The position numbers and the translations under genes are program-made. The notes beneath the pieces are model-generated. The model had not been told where the DNA came from. It made no database searches and saw nothing but the letters and a program-made list of their open reading frames with translations. This document shows positions 34,241 through 46,509 of a stretch of DNA of 64,000 nt, piece by piece. The DNA lies in contig NC_008027.1 of assembly GCF_000026105.1 (NCBI RefSeq), positions 3,864,501-3,928,500 on the forward strand, read 5' to 3'. This DNA is from Pseudomonas entomophila L48. Lineage in GTDB: Bacteria > Pseudomonadota > Gammaproteobacteria > Pseudomonadales > Pseudomonadaceae. Within the stretch, counting starts at the first letter, position 1, and each line of letters starts with the position of its first letter.

Positions 34241-35028
34241 GGCTGCTGGCTCCAGCGGTCGAACAGTCCCTTGATCAGGCTCGCCGTATCCCCGGGTCGC
34301 TCCAACGGGAACATGTGCCCACCCGGCAGGCTGTGGTACTCGCCCTTGGCCATGCCGCGCACCGCCAAACCATGGTGCTTGCGGATCACCCGGCTCTGGG
34401 CGCCACGCACCATGGCCAGTGGCACCTGCAACTGACGGGGGGGCGCCGGGCTGATGTGGGGGATGCTGCGGTAGATGCTGATTTCGGTGGCGGGATCGAA
34501 GCGCAGACGCAGCCCCTCGTCCGTGCTCACCAGGCCGTGCTCGAGATACGCCTCGAGGCATTCAGGGTCGAAATGGCGGAACAGGGTCTTGCCCGAGAAG
34601 TACTGGCGAGCGCTGTCGCGGTCAGGAAACGCCTCGCGTCGGCCCAGGGTACGCCCGGCCGGGGTGATGCGGTCAATGAAGCCCAAACGCTTGGCCGCCT
34701 GGATCAGCCATTCGTCCACCCGGGTCAGCACAGGCGAATCGAGCATCACCACCCCTCGGTAGTATTCGGGACGGCGCAGCGCCGCATGCAAGTGCAGCAC
34801 CCCGCCCAGCGAATGGCCGACACCCCAGACGGGAGCATCCTGTTGTTCGAGGTGATGCAGCAGTTCATCGACCAGGCTCTGCCAGTTCTCGTTCACCGGA
34901 AAGCGCGGGTCGTGGGCATGCTGTGCCAGGTGCCGGACCTCGTAGTCCGGTGCCAGCGCGGTGAACAGCTTGCCGTAGGTGGCCGACGGGAAGCCATTGG
35001 CGTGGGCGAAGAAGATCTGCTGCGACAT
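34237..35028 (-). CDS. alpha/beta-fold hydrolase
   Basis: A 263-residue hydrolase starting MSQQIFFAHANGF. The nucleophile elbow is GVGHSLGGVLHL, LDSPVL follows, and the histidine lies in SLPGGHMFPLERP. It is only distantly similar to the hydrolase it overlaps (ATGA). The ATG at 35028 is preferred because the conserved FFAHANGF strand begins there. Tandem hydrolases at this place are also found in P. aeruginosa as I recall. The substrate is unknown. Confidence 0.85.
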   Translation of the reverse strand: MSQQIFFAHANGFPSATYGKLFTALAPDYEVRHLAQHAHDPRFPVNENWQSLVDELLHHLEQQDAPVWGVGHSLGGVLHLHAALRRPEYYRGVVMLDSPVLTRVDEWLIQAAKRLGFIDRITPAGRTLGRREAFPDRDSARQYFSGKTLFRHFDPECLEAYLEHGLVSTDEGLRLRFDPATEISIYRSIPHISPAPPRQLQVPLAMVRGAQSRVIRKHHGLAVRGMAKGEYHSLPGGHMFPLERPGDTASLIKGLFDRWSQQP

Positions 35029-35127
35029 GGCCGCCTGCTCTGCACGGGGAAAGGTTGGCCCATTGTCGACAAGGTGGCGGATGGCGGCAACGTCCGGAAA
35101 GGTCATCACCAAGGGCGATCAGGTCAT

Positions 35128-35511
35128 TCAGAACTCGCCTAAGCTCTGCATCGAGCGGCGCAGGCAGGCTTGAATATAGGCCAGTTGCTGCTCCAGGGCG
35201 TCACGTGCCAGGTGCTTGTCCTGATGATCCAGGCCCAGCCTGCGCAGGGCCAGGCAGCTGCTTTGCAACAGATGCGCCATGCGAATGCTGGCATCCTGCA
35301 GGCGGCGCAGGTCTTCCTCACCCTCGAATGCCGAGGACTGACCAGTGCCCTGTCGTTTACGCACCTTGCCCATCAATTGATAGAGCTTGGCATCCGCCGA
35401 CTCGCGCAACAGGCTGTACTCGGCAAAGTCCAGCACGCTGTCACGCTGCACCTTCTCCAGTGTGGGTCGTAGATCAACCGAGCACACCAGCTCCAATCTT
35501 CGGCTGTTCAT
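35128..35511 (-). CDS. hypothetical helical protein
   Basis: A 127-residue protein beginning MNSRRLELVCSVDLR. It is mostly helical and charged, with QQLAYIQACLRRSMQSLGEF at the end, and has no signal peptide or membrane segment. Family not recognised. The ATG at 35511 follows GGGAG. It lies between sixA and the hydrolase pair, with about 100 bases on each side. Confidence 0.7.
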   Translation of the reverse strand: MNSRRLELVCSVDLRPTLEKVQRDSVLDFAEYSLLRESADAKLYQLMGKVRKRQGTGQSSAFEGEEDLRRLQDASIRMAHLLQSSCLALRRLGLDHQDKHLARDALEQQLAYIQACLRRSMQSLGEF

Positions 35512-35609
35512 CCCACGCTCCCGGGTCCTGCCGCACATTCACATCCTGGCGAAGACGCTAGCAAGCAGGCAGCACGTGCGACAACTGGCAAAAATGCCAG
35601 TTGCCTGCA

Positions 35610-36068
35610 TCAGCTTGGAGCGTGCAAGGCACGCAAGGTCATCAGCCCTGCCAGCGGCCAATCCCCGTCCAGCTCGGCCAGGCTGGCCGTGCTCATGGGG
35701 GCGGGTTGCTGGCCGTGACCGTGCTCGAGCAACCCCACCAACGTGCCCACCAACGGCTGGTGGCTGACGAGCAAGACATGCTCCAGCCCCAACCGTTCGA
35801 TTTCACCGATCACCTGCCGCGCATCGCTGTCCGGGGTGAGCCATGGCACGGTGCGCACCGGCTCGGCGAAGCCAAGGGCTTCGTGCACCAGCGCCGCGGT
35901 CTGCTGCGCCCGCACATAGGGGCTGGCGATGATCGCCTGCAGCGGCTGCCCCAGCAGCCGGGCGGCGCTGCGCAGCACCTGCTCGCGACCATGGGCGGTC
36001 AGGCGCCGCTCGGCGTCGGAATTGGCGCGCGGTTCGGCCTCGCCATGGCGCAGCACCCAGAGCTTCAC
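35610..36068 (-). CDS. sixA: SixA-type phosphohistidine phosphatase
   Basis: A 152-residue histidine phosphatase. The catalytic RHG motif is LWVLRHGEAEP at the N terminus, with arginine in SPYVRAQQTA and a second histidine in VLLVSHQPLVG. In E. coli SixA removes phosphate from a histidine of HPt-type proteins. Its start overlaps the DUF4389 gene stop by four bases. Presence near an HptB-type hybrid kinase locus (40.7 kb) is suggestive but not proof of a link. Confidence 0.9.
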   Translation of the reverse strand: MKLWVLRHGEAEPRANSDAERRLTAHGREQVLRSAARLLGQPLQAIIASPYVRAQQTAALVHEALGFAEPVRTVPWLTPDSDARQVIGEIERLGLEHVLLVSHQPLVGTLVGLLEHGHGQQPAPMSTASLAELDGDWPLAGLMTLRALHAPS

Positions 36069-36412
36069 AGCTTGGGCTCCTCGTCACGCACTGGGTGCGG
36101 TGCCGGGGCCACGGCATGGGGCGTTTCGCCTTCAGGGGCGCGTGGCGCCGGCCAGTCGGCGAACGGCCAGGGCTTGCTGTCGGTGTGGAAGCTGCCGAAA
36201 CGGCCGATCTGCGCCAGGTACTGGCTGAGGCTGTCGCCGAAGTTCATCAGGCTGGCGCTGGGGGCGCCGTAGATCAGCCGGTAGACCAGCTGGACCAGCA
36301 CCAGGCCACCAAGCAGCAACTCAGCCAGTTGCCAGACCACCAGGAACACCAGCATCCACAGCACCCGCAGGATGATCGACTCGCGCTGGGCGCGCTCCGG
36401 GGTATCGTTCAT
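36065..36412 (-). CDS. DUF4389-type membrane protein
   Basis: A 115-residue protein with one long hydrophobic region (LWMLVFLVVWQLAELLLGGL then VLVQLVYRLIYG) typical of DUF4389, and a proline-rich C-terminal tail. The ATG at 36412 follows GGAG. It starts 11 bases after gpsA and overlaps sixA, so the three form an operon. Function unknown. Confidence 0.85.
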   Translation of the reverse strand: MNDTPERAQRESIILRVLWMLVFLVVWQLAELLLGGLVLVQLVYRLIYGAPSASLMNFGDSLSQYLAQIGRFGSFHTDSKPWPFADWPAPRAPEGETPHAVAPAPHPVRDEEPKL

Positions 36413-36423
36413 AGGTCGCTCCT

Positions 36424-37449
36424 TCAATTGAAACCACTGGTGGAAATGAAATCGACGTCGGTCTTGGGTTCGGCACGCATCAGGTGTTCGATCACCTGGT
36501 TGAGCGTGCGGCCTTCGAACAGGATCGCATGCAGGCCCGCCACCAACGGCATGTAAACCTGCACTTCCTGGGCCTTGGCCTTGAGCACCTTCAGCGTGTT
36601 GACGCCTTCGGCCACCTCGCCCAGGCGACTCACCGCCTCTTCGAGCGTCAGCCCCTGACCCAGGGCATGGCCGACCTGGTAGTTGCGGCTCTTGGGCGAG
36701 GAACAGGTGACGATCAGGTCACCGACGCCGGCCAGGCCCAGGAAGGTCATGGGGTTGGCGCCCTGGCTCACGGCGAAACGGGTCATCTCCGCCAGGGCAC
36801 GGGTGATCAGCATGCTTTTGGTGTTCTCGCCCATCCCCAGCGCCACGGCCATGCCGGCGATGATGGCGTAGACGTTCTTCAGCGCGCCGCCCAGCTCGAC
36901 ACCAAAGCGATCAGTGCTGGCATAGACACGGAACGTGCGGCCATGCAGCACTTCCTGCACCTGCCTGCACAGTGCTTCGTCCTCGCTGGCCACCACGGTG
37001 GCAGTCAGCGCATGCTCGGCGATCTCGCGTGCCAGGTTGGGGCCCGACAGCACACCGATACGCGCCTCAGGCGCGATCTCTTCGAGGATCTGGCTCATCA
37101 GCTTGAAGGTGTGCGCTTCGATGCCTTTCGTGAGGCTGACCAGGCCCTTGCCGCGCAGCAGCTCGGCGTGGGGCGCCAGCACGCTGCGCAAGGCGCTGGA
37201 GGGCAAGGCGACGAAGATCAGCTCGCTGCCCTGCAGCGTGGCAAGCAGGTCGTTGACCGGCTGCACGCCGTCATGCAGGCGAATGCCCTTGAGATAACGC
37301 GGATTCTCGCGATTGACGCGCATCGACTCGGCCTGGGCCGGGTCGCGCATCCACTGGCGTACCGGATGGCCGTTTTCCGCCAGCAGGTTCGCCACGGCGG
37401 TGCCAAAGCTGCCGCCTCCAAGAACTGCAACAGGTTGCTGTTCAGTCAT
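36424..37449 (-). CDS. gpsA: NAD(P)H-dependent glycerol-3-phosphate dehydrogenase
   Basis: A 341-residue enzyme reducing dihydroxyacetone phosphate to sn-glycerol-3-phosphate for phospholipid synthesis. The cofactor motif is [12 protein letters not shown], followed by [10 protein letters not shown] and the catalytic lysine region [20 protein letters not shown] and VAEGVNT are family signatures. The ATG at 37449 gives the usual length. A start further upstream is open but not needed. It heads a minus-strand operon with the DUF4389 and sixA genes. Confidence 0.96.
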   Translation of the reverse strand: MTEQQPVAVLGGGSFGTAVANLLAENGHPVRQWMRDPAQAESMRVNRENPRYLKGIRLHDGVQPVNDLLATLQGSELIFVALPSSALRSVLAPHAELLRGKGLVSLTKGIEAHTFKLMSQILEEIAPEARIGVLSGPNLAREIAEHALTATVVASEDEALCRQVQEVLHGRTFRVYASTDRFGVELGGALKNVYAIIAGMAVALGMGENTKSMLITRALAEMTRFAVSQGANPMTFLGLAGVGDLIVTCSSPKSRNYQVGHALGQGLTLEEAVSRLGEVAEGVNTLKVLKAKAQEVQVYMPLVAGLHAILFEGRTLNQVIEHLMRAEPKTDVDFISTSGFN

Positions 37450-37582
37450 ATCCAATCCGTTAACCAATAAAGTAAATGGCGACCTGCGCATTATACGGGG
37501 CACATGCGACAGAACCAGTGTCGCATCGCAAGGCGTGGGCGCAACTGCCTTCAATATGGAAGCTGGCCCGGCTTTGCCGGGC

Positions 37583-37606
37583 ATCGCCAGCAAAGCTGGC
37601 TCCTAC
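37583..37606. repeat. single REP-like unit
   Basis: CGCCAGCAAAGCTGGCTCCTAC marks one REP-type unit in the 273-base gap between divergent gpsA and the TonB receptor gene. A smaller dyad (GGCCCGGC...GCCGGGC) lies just before it. The gap also has to hold both promoters, which I cannot place. Confidence 0.75.
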
Positions 37607-37722
37607 AGGTTTGCAGTGAGGCCCAGGCATCCGCGATGCGGCAATTCGCCAGCCGCCGATCGCTGGCAAAAGCCTCACGGTCGGTTAACATGCCTGATTA
37701 ATCTCTGAAACAAGGCCGTTTC

Positions 37723-39837
37723 GTGTTCCCTGGCACGCCCCCTTATCCGCGCCTGTTGCTGCTGACCGCCCTGCTTGGCGGCCCGGCCATGGCCGACGAT
37801 CTGTTCATCGACAACCAGGACCTGCCCCAGGTTCTGACCGCCACGCGCCTCAAGCAATCCCCGGCCGCGGTGCCCGGCAGCATGACCGTGCTCGACAACG
37901 AGCTGATCCGCGCCAGCGGCGCCCGTGATATCCCCGAGCTGCTGCGCCTGGTGCCCGGCATGATGATCGGCTACGGCGCCGGCAACCAGCCGACGGTCAA
38001 CTACCACGGCAGCAACGTCAGCGACGCCCGGCGCATGCAGGTGCTGATCGACGGCCGCTCGGTGTACCGCGCGGGCCTGGCCACGGTGGACTGGAGCGAC
38101 ATTCCCGTGGCCATGGAGGACATCGAGCGCATCGAAGTGTTCCGTGGCCCCAACACCGTCAGCTACGGCGCCAACGCACTGATGGCGGTGGTCAACATCC
38201 TCACCCGCAACCCCGCCGACAGCCATGGCACCCGGGTGAAGATGACGCGCGGCCAGGACGGGATCAACGATTACTACACCAGCCAGGGCTTTGGCTGGGA
38301 CAGTGGCGACCTGCGCTTGTCGCTGTCGGGCCAGCAGGACGACGGCTTCGACGAAGACCAGTTCGGCCGCGACTACCGCGACAGCCGCCGGGCCAACCGC
38401 ATCAACATCAATGCCGTGCACAGCCTGGCACCGAACCAGACGCTGGATTGGCAACTGGCGGCGAAGGAAGGCAGCAACCAGCGGCCGTATACGTATCAAC
38501 CTGTGTTCGGCAACTACCGGGCCGGCGACAATGCCGACGTCAACGCCAAGGACTATGCCGGCTCGGTGCGCTGGAACATTGACTTTGACCCAGAGCACAG
38601 CCTGTACATCCAAGGCTCGGCCCAGCACTTCGACCGCCAACAGGTGTGGGGGGCCTGCGATGCCGCCATCGCCTTCAGCCCGGAGCTGACCCAGATGTGG
38701 CGACTGGACCCTAACTTCACGGAAAAGGTCGCGCGCAACCTGTACACCGGCAACCTGCCCACCACCAGCGACCCGACGCTCGCCACGCTGATGGGCCAGG
38801 TACGGGACCAGTGGTCCAACGGCGGTCGCAACACCATCTGCGGCGACGTCGACCAGAGCACCCGCGAAACCCGCTACGACCTGGAGATCCAGGACACCCT
38901 GAGCCTGACCGACAGCCTGCGCCTGGTCAGCGGCCTGAACTACCGCTACGACCGCGCCGACTCGCAGACCTATTTCAACGGCAGCCTCGATGACCAGACC
39001 TGGCGCCTGTTCGGCCAGCTCGAATGGCGTGCCGACGAACACTGGATCCTCCAGGGTGGGGCGATGTACGAGCACTCGCAACTGTCGGGCAACTCGCTCA
39101 CCCCACGGGTCGCGGTGAACTACCTGATCACCCCCCGCCACGGTTTGCGCGCGGTGTACTCCGAGGCGATCCGCTCGCCGGACATGTTCGAGAACAACGT
39201 CAACTGGAGCTACACGGTCAAGAACCTCACGCCCAACCGCTACGGCCTGCAGAACGGCGAATACTTCGTCAAGACCCGCGGCCCCGGCAACCTCGACCAG
39301 GAGCGCATGCGCTCGCGCGAACTGGGCTACAACGGCTACTTCACCGACCTCGACCTGAGCATGGACGTAAAGCTGTTCTACGACGAGATCACCGGGATGA
39401 TCAGCGAACCGTTGAAGAACAACCAGTTCATCGCCAGCAACGCCAACAAGGCACGCTTCACCGGCAGCGAGGCGCAGTTCGACTGGCGCGCCACCCAGCG
39501 CGACCGCCTGCGCGTCACCTACGCCTACGTCGATGCCTGGGCCAGCAACCCCAACGACCGGCGCCTGAGCGCACGCAACAGCGGTTCGGCCGGCTGGCTG
39601 CGCGAATGGGGGCGGGGTTGGTCCAGCGCGCTGTTCTATTACGGGGACGACGCGCTCAACCAGTACCGCTATGAGCGTGTCGACCTGCGCCTGGCCAAGC
39701 GCTTCAAGGTCCAGGGCAGCAACCTGGAGCTGGCCGCCCTTTGGCAACAGCGCCTGGATGACGAGCCGGTCACGCTGGAGCAGAACCGCTACGACAGCCG
39801 CCACCGCCTGAGCGTCAGCGCGGAGCTGGAGTTCTGA
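37723..39837 (+). CDS. TonB-dependent receptor of a sensory operon
   Basis: A 704-residue outer-membrane receptor starting at GTG 37723, with AACAAGG about eight bases upstream. The signal peptide ends near GPAMA. The plug holds LPQVLTATRLKQSPAAVPGS, RDIPELLRLVPGMM, MQVLIDGRSVYR and IERIEVFRGPNTVSYGANA. The barrel ends in a terminal phenylalanine (VSAELEF). It is cobalamin/catecholate-like in layout rather than typical siderophore. It overlaps the next gene (TGATG), which encodes a periplasmic binding protein, and that overlaps a hybrid kinase. This suggests the receptor supplies the ligand that the kinase senses. The ligand is unknown. Confidence 0.88.
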   Translation: MFPGTPPYPRLLLLTALLGGPAMADDLFIDNQDLPQVLTATRLKQSPAAVPGSMTVLDNELIRASGARDIPELLRLVPGMMIGYGAGNQPTVNYHGSNVSDARRMQVLIDGRSVYRAGLATVDWSDIPVAMEDIERIEVFRGPNTVSYGANALMAVVNILTRNPADSHGTRVKMTRGQDGINDYYTSQGFGWDSGDLRLSLSGQQDDGFDEDQFGRDYRDSRRANRININAVHSLAPNQTLDWQLAAKEGSNQRPYTYQPVFGNYRAGDNADVNAKDYAGSVRWNIDFDPEHSLYIQGSAQHFDRQQVWGACDAAIAFSPELTQMWRLDPNFTEKVARNLYTGNLPTTSDPTLATLMGQVRDQWSNGGRNTICGDVDQSTRETRYDLEIQDTLSLTDSLRLVSGLNYRYDRADSQTYFNGSLDDQTWRLFGQLEWRADEHWILQGGAMYEHSQLSGNSLTPRVAVNYLITPRHGLRAVYSEAIRSPDMFENNVNWSYTVKNLTPNRYGLQNGEYFVKTRGPGNLDQERMRSRELGYNGYFTDLDLSMDVKLFYDEITGMISEPLKNNQFIASNANKARFTGSEAQFDWRATQRDRLRVTYAYVDAWASNPNDRRLSARNSGSAGWLREWGRGWSSALFYYGDDALNQYRYERVDLRLAKRFKVQGSNLELAALWQQRLDDEPVTLEQNRYDSRHRLSVSAELEF

Positions 39838-40723
39838 TGATCGGCCTGCTGCGCTTGCTGCTGCTCTGCCTGCTGCCACTGGGATCGCTGTCCGCCAGCG
39901 AGATCCTGCTGGTGGGCGCGGAAGATCAGCCCGGCATCCGCAGCTTCGCCGCGGCCCTGGAAAAACGCCGGCCGCAGGACCAGGTACGCTTCCAGACCGT
40001 GGCGCAGATGCCACGTCCTGGCCAACTGAGGGGCGACACCCGGTTGATCCTGCTTGATGGCCCGGCACTGGAGTGGCGCCTGGGCGAAAGCGCCGGGCCG
40101 CCTGCGCTGGCCCTGCGGGTCAGCCGGGTTCAGGCCGAACAACGCCTGGGAGCCTCACGCCCGGCTTTTCTCAGCCTGCTATGGAGCGATCCGCCGCTCT
40201 CGCGGCAACTGCGCCTGGCCCGCTACCTGTTGCCGCAAGCACGGCGGATCGGTGTGCTGTACGGTGAACACAGCCGCTTCCTGCTCGATGAACTGCGCCA
40301 GGCCGCCACGGCGCAAGGGTTGGAGATCGTCGCCCAGGACTGGCCCGACCTGCGCGACAGCCGTCCGCTGCAGCACCTGCTGGGCAACAGCGATGTCCTG
40401 CTCGGGCTCGACGACCCTGAACTGTACAATTCAAAATCCGCGAAGAACGTGCTGCTCAGCAGCTATGCACGGCAGATGGCCTTGATCGGCCCAAATGTGG
40501 GCTTCGTGCGCGCCGGCGCCCTGGCCAGCACCTTCAGTGACCAGGATGACTGGTTGACTGTGCTCGGGCAGCTGCTCGACCAACCGCCGGCCCGCTGGCC
40601 GCGTAGCCTCTATCCCACCCACTTCGGCGTCAGCGGCAACCAGCAGGTCGCCCGCGCCCTTGGCCTGGAAGCGATCGACCCGGACGCCGCTGCCCTGGCC
40701 GTGGCCGAAGGAGAAACCACGCC

Positions 40724-40727
<4 letters not shown>
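39837..40727 (+). CDS. periplasmic substrate-binding protein (ABC_sub_bind type)
   Basis: A 296-residue exported protein: signal peptide [18 protein letters not shown], then a fold resembling the ABC_sub_bind family. Family-like elements are [40 protein letters not shown] and a periplasmic-binding-like end [21 protein letters not shown]. No ABC permease or ATPase gene is nearby, so it is unlikely to serve transport. It is coupled to the receptor (TGATG) and to the kinase (ATGA), so I infer it relays ligand or signal to the kinase. Confidence 0.78.
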
Positions 40728-42652
<1,925 letters not shown>

Positions 42653-42712
42653 AGTGCGGCAGTCTTAGGGACTGGACAGGACCGCCGCTGGGCCTGAAAA
42701 TAACATTTCAGT

Positions 42713-42742
42713 GCACACCTGTACTCTTTTTGCCAGGTGCGC
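42713..42742. promoter_or_regulatory. inverted repeat in the fabA upstream region
   Basis: GCACACCTG (42713-42721) and CAGGTGCGC (42734-42742) pair with one mismatch across 12 bases. The 207-base gap between the kinase gene and fabA must hold the fabAB promoter. It may be an operator for a fatty-acid regulator or a terminator for the kinase operon lacking a T-run. The role is open. Confidence 0.4.
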
Positions 42743-42859
42743 TGTGACTTTCACCACAACGCAATAGTCTACCTGTAGGCTGCCGCCCCAGAATGCTAAG
42801 CGCTTCGGGCCGGCCGGGAAGATTCATCCCCTGCCACAGGGGGTTATTGAGGAGCTCGC

Positions 42860-43375
42860 ATGACCAAACAAAACGCCTTTACCCGGGAAGACCTGCTGCG
42901 CTGCAGTCGCGGTGAGCTGTTCGGCCCCGGTAACGCGCAACTGCCCGCCCCGAACATGCTGATGGTCGATCGCATCACGCACATCAGCGAGGAAGGCGGC
43001 AAGTTCGGCAAAGGTGAATTGGTCGCCGAGCTGGATATCAATCCGGACCTGTGGTTCTTCGCCTGCCACTTCGAAGGCGATCCGGTGATGCCGGGCTGCC
43101 TGGGCCTGGATGCCATGTGGCAGCTGGTTGGCTTCTTCCTCGGCTGGCAAGGCCTGCCGGGTCGTGGCCGGGCGCTGGGTTCGGGCGAAGTGAAATTCTT
43201 CGGCCAGGTACTACCCTCCGCCAAGAAAGTCACCTACAACATTCACATCAAGCGCGTCCTGAAGGGCAAGCTGAACATGGCCATCGCCGATGGTTCGGTC
43301 AGCGTCGACGGTCGCGAGATCTACACCGCCGAAGGCCTGCGGGTCGGCGTGTTCACCTCCACTGACAATTTCTAA
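42860..43375 (+). CDS. fabA: 3-hydroxydecanoyl-ACP dehydratase/isomerase
   Basis: A 171-residue enzyme that dehydrates 3-hydroxydecanoyl-ACP and isomerises the double bond, starting anaerobic unsaturated fatty acid synthesis. The catalytic histidine lies in [21 protein letters not shown], in parts ([11 protein letters not shown]), with the acidic partner in the [10 protein letters not shown] helix. Length equals that of E. coli FabA. The ATG follows TTGAGGAGCT at good spacing. fabB starts 12 bases later. Confidence 0.98.
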
Positions 43376-43386
43376 GGGTTATTCGC

Positions 43387-44604
43387 ATGCGCCGCGTCGT
43401 GATCACTGGTCTGGGCATCGTATCGTGCCTGGGCAATGACAAAGCTACCGTCACCGAAAACCTGCGCAACAGCCGTCCGGGTATCCGTTACAACCCGGAA
43501 TACAAGGAAATGGGGCTGCGTAGCCAGGTTTCCGGTTCCATCGACCTGAATCTGGAAGAGCTGATCGACCGCAAGGTCTATCGCTTCGTCGGCCACGCCG
43601 CCGCCTACGCGTACCTGGCCATGCAGGACGCGATCAAGGACGCCGGCCTGACCGAAGAGCAGATCTCCAACCCGCGCACCGGCCTGGTCGCCGGTTCCGG
43701 TGGCGCCTCCACGCTGAACCAGATGGAAGCCCTGGACACCCTGCGCGAAAAAGGCGTCAAGCGAGTCGGCCCATACCGCGTCACCCGCACCATGGGCAGC
43801 ACCGTGTCGGCGTGCCTGGCCACCCCGTTCAAGATCAAGGGCATCAACTACTCGATCTCGTCGGCCTGCGCCACTTCCGCACACTGCATCGGCACCGCCC
43901 TGGAGCAGATCCAGTGGGGCAAGCAGGACATCGTCTTCGCCGGTGGCGGTGAAGAAGAGCACTGGAGCCAGTCGTTCCTGTTCGATGCCATGGGCGCCCT
44001 GTCGACCAAGCGCAACGAAACTCCCGAGCTGGCCTCGCGCGCCTACGACGCCGACCGTGATGGCTTCGTCATCGCCGGCGGTGGCGGTATGGTGGTGGTC
44101 GAGGAGCTGGAGCACGCTCTGGCCCGTGGCGCCAAGATCTACGCCGAGATCGTCGGCTACGGCGCAACCTCCGACGGCTACGACATGGTCGCCCCAAGCG
44201 GCGAAGGCGCGATCCGCTGCATGCAGCAGGCGCTGTCCACTGTCGACACCCCGATCGACTACCTGAACACCCACGGCACCTCCACTCCAGTCGGCGACGT
44301 CGCCGAAATGAAGGGCGTGCGTGAAGTGTTCGGCGCCAAGGCACCGAAGATCAGCTCGACCAAGAGCCTCTCGGGCCACTCGCTGGGCGCCGCGGGCGTG
44401 CACGAGGCAATCTACTGCCTGCTGATGATGGAGAACAACTTCATCGCCGGCTCCGCCAACATCGACGAGCTGGACCCGGAAGTGGCGGACCTGCCGATCG
44501 TACGCAAGACCGAAGACGCCAAGCTCACCACCGTGATGAGCAACAGCTTCGGCTTCGGCGGCACCAACGCCACCCTGGTGCTCAAGCGCTGGGAAGGCAA
44601 GTGA
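43387..44604 (+). CDS. fabB: beta-ketoacyl-ACP synthase I
   Basis: A 405-residue condensing enzyme. The active-site cysteine lies in [14 protein letters not shown], the two histidines in [11 protein letters not shown] and [15 protein letters not shown], and the C-terminal [13 protein letters not shown] is present. It elongates the unsaturated intermediates made by FabA. It forms the fabAB operon, ending in a strong terminator at 44621. Confidence 0.98.
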   Translation: MRRVVITGLGIVSCLGNDKATVTENLRNSRPGIRYNPEYKEMGLRSQVSGSIDLNLEELIDRKVYRFVGHAAAYAYLAMQDAIKDAGLTEEQISNPRTGLVAGSGGASTLNQMEALDTLREKGVKRVGPYRVTRTMGSTVSACLATPFKIKGINYSISSACATSAHCIGTALEQIQWGKQDIVFAGGGEEEHWSQSFLFDAMGALSTKRNETPELASRAYDADRDGFVIAGGGGMVVVEELEHALARGAKIYAEIVGYGATSDGYDMVAPSGEGAIRCMQQALSTVDTPIDYLNTHGTSTPVGDVAEMKGVREVFGAKAPKISSTKSLSGHSLGAAGVHEAIYCLLMMENNFIAGSANIDELDPEVADLPIVRKTEDAKLTTVMSNSFGFGGTNATLVLKRWEGK

Positions 44605-44620
44605 TCGTTTGATGCGCTGA

Positions 44621-44654
44621 ACAAGAAGCCCCGGCCTTGGCCGGGGCTTCTTGT
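44621..44654 (+). terminator. rho-independent terminator of fabAB
   Basis: Two perfectly complementary 16-base arms (44621-44636 and 44639-44654, ACAAGAAGCCCCGGCC and reverse) around TT, followed by TTCTTG. It is 16 bases after the fabB stop. Confidence 0.92.
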
Positions 44655-44667
44655 TTCTTGCCCCCTT

Positions 44668-44752
44668 GTAGGAGCCGGCGTTGCCGGCGAATCAGACGCC
44701 ACAATGCATGGCACCGACTACGTCGGTGTTCGCCGGCAAAGCCGGCTCCTAC
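44668..44752. repeat. REP pair after fabB
   Basis: Inverted units at 44668-44691 and 44728-44752 lie between convergent fabB and the chemotaxis receptor gene. They carry GGCGTTGCCGGC and GGCAAAGCCGGC variants of the core. Confidence 0.9.
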
Positions 44753-44768
44753 AAGGAGCGCGCCGCCT

Positions 44769-46394
44769 TCAGACCGAGAACCGCTGCACCAGGGTATTGA
44801 GGTCCACTGCCAGCCGCGACAGTGCCTGGCTGGCTGCCGAAGTCTCCTCGGCCCCCGCCGACGACTGGTGCGCCAGGTCACGGATGGTGGTCAGGTTGCG
44901 GTCCACCTCTCGTGCCACTTGGGCCTGCTGCTCCGACGCGCTGGCAATCACCAGGTTGCGCTCGTTGATCTGGCCGATGGCGCCGGCGATCGCCTCCAGC
45001 GCCGCACCTGCCGCATGGGCGCCATCGAGCGTCGAGCGGGCCTGGGCATCGCTCTGCTGCATCCCCTGTACCGCGCGCTCGGCGCCACCGCGAATGGCGA
45101 CGATCATCTGTTCGATTTCCTGGGTGGACGTCTGCGTGCGATGCGCCAGCGCCCGCACCTCGTCGGCGACCACGGCGAACCCGCGCCCAGCCTCCCCGGC
45201 CCTGGCCGCCTCGATGGCCGCATTGAGTGCCAGCAGGTTGGTCTGCTCGGCGATCGAGCCGATCACATCCAGCACCTTGCTGATGTCATGCACTTGCTGG
45301 GCCAGCCGGCCGACCTCCTCGGCATTGTCCGCCACGCCACTGGCCAGCGTCTCGATGGCGGTCACCGTGGCCTGTACTTGCTGGCGCCCCTCCCGGGCGA
45401 TTCGGTCGGACGCCTGGGACGCCTCCGACGTGGCCACGGCATTGCTGGCCACCTCCTCTACCGCAGCGGTCATCTGGTTGACGGCGGTCGCTGCCTGCTC
45501 GATCTCCTGGCTCTGCTGTTGCAAGCCACGCGTAGCGTCTTCGGTCACCGCGCTGAGCTCCTCGGACGCCGAGGCCAGCTGGCTGGCGGAATCGGAAATC
45601 TGCCCGATGGTGCTACGCAGGCTCTGCTGCATGCTCTTGAGCGCCGCCAGCAGGCGCGCGGGCTCATCGTCGCCCTGCACGGTGATCTGCGGCGTGAGGT
45701 CACCCGTGGCGACCGTCTCGGCGACCTCCAGCGACTGCCCGAGCGGTCGTACGATGCTGCGGGTCAAGGCCAGGGCGAGCACCACGGTGAGGCTCAGGGC
45801 GATCACCAGCAGCACGCCGACCCACACCTTCGCGCCGTTGTACACGGCCTCGGCCAGGTCGGTGGCGGAGTTGGCCTGGTGGTTGTTCAGCTCGATCAAC
45901 TCGTTGAGCGTGGCCGTCATCTGGTCGGCCAGCTGGTTCATCTCGCCGTTGACCAGCGCCGCCGCCGCCTGGACATGCCCATCGGTGGCCAACTGCACGA
46001 CCTGCCCCTGCAAGGTCATGTATTGACGCTCGAGGACTTGGTAGCGGTCGAACAAGGTTCGCTCCTCAGGCAGCACGATCAAGGCGTCGTAGTGACTCTG
46101 GGCCTTGCTCAGCCCTCCCTTGATCTCGTCGATGCGAGCACGGTTCTGCTGCTGGGCAGCCGGGTCGGTGTTGACCAGCAGCCGCAGGGTCAAGGCGCGA
46201 ATGCGCAGCATGTCCTGGGTCATGCGGCCCACCGAGATCACGCTCGGCAGCCAGTTGTTATCAACCTGCTCGGACTGCTGGCGCATGCTGGTCATCTGCT
46301 GCAGCGCGAAGCCGCCCAGCGCCACCACCAGCAGCGCCATGATGCCGAAGCCCAGGCCAGCGCGCGGGGCGATATTCAAGCGTCTGAGGCTCAT
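44769..46394 (-). CDS. methyl-accepting chemotaxis protein
   Basis: A 541-residue chemoreceptor. A first helix ([20 protein letters not shown]) is followed by a four-helix-bundle-type periplasmic domain (residues about 35-190), a second helix ([19 protein letters not shown]), a HAMP domain and the signalling hairpin with [26 protein letters not shown], in parts the invariant tip. The ligand domain is of the common 4HB type, so its attractant is open. The ATG at 46394 is preferred to a TTG at 46412; GGAGGG lies upstream. No CheW-binding C-terminal pentapeptide is seen. Confidence 0.93.
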   Translation of the reverse strand: MSLRRLNIAPRAGLGFGIMALLVVALGGFALQQMTSMRQQSEQVDNNWLPSVISVGRMTQDMLRIRALTLRLLVNTDPAAQQQNRARIDEIKGGLSKAQSHYDALIVLPEERTLFDRYQVLERQYMTLQGQVVQLATDGHVQAAAALVNGEMNQLADQMTATLNELIELNNHQANSATDLAEAVYNGAKVWVGVLLVIALSLTVVLALALTRSIVRPLGQSLEVAETVATGDLTPQITVQGDDEPARLLAALKSMQQSLRSTIGQISDSASQLASASEELSAVTEDATRGLQQQSQEIEQAATAVNQMTAAVEEVASNAVATSEASQASDRIAREGRQQVQATVTAIETLASGVADNAEEVGRLAQQVHDISKVLDVIGSIAEQTNLLALNAAIEAARAGEAGRGFAVVADEVRALAHRTQTSTQEIEQMIVAIRGGAERAVQGMQQSDAQARSTLDGAHAAGAALEAIAGAIGQINERNLVIASASEQQAQVAREVDRNLTTIRDLAHQSSAGAEETSAASQALSRLAVDLNTLVQRFSV

Positions 46395-46509
46395 TTCCAG
46401 GATCCCTCCCAAAAAGCGTTGTTCCGTCGCTTAATGAAGGTATCGGGCCGCCTGAAAATTGCGTAAGACGAAAAGGCGATATCAAAAAGCTATCCACTGC
46501 TAAAACTCG

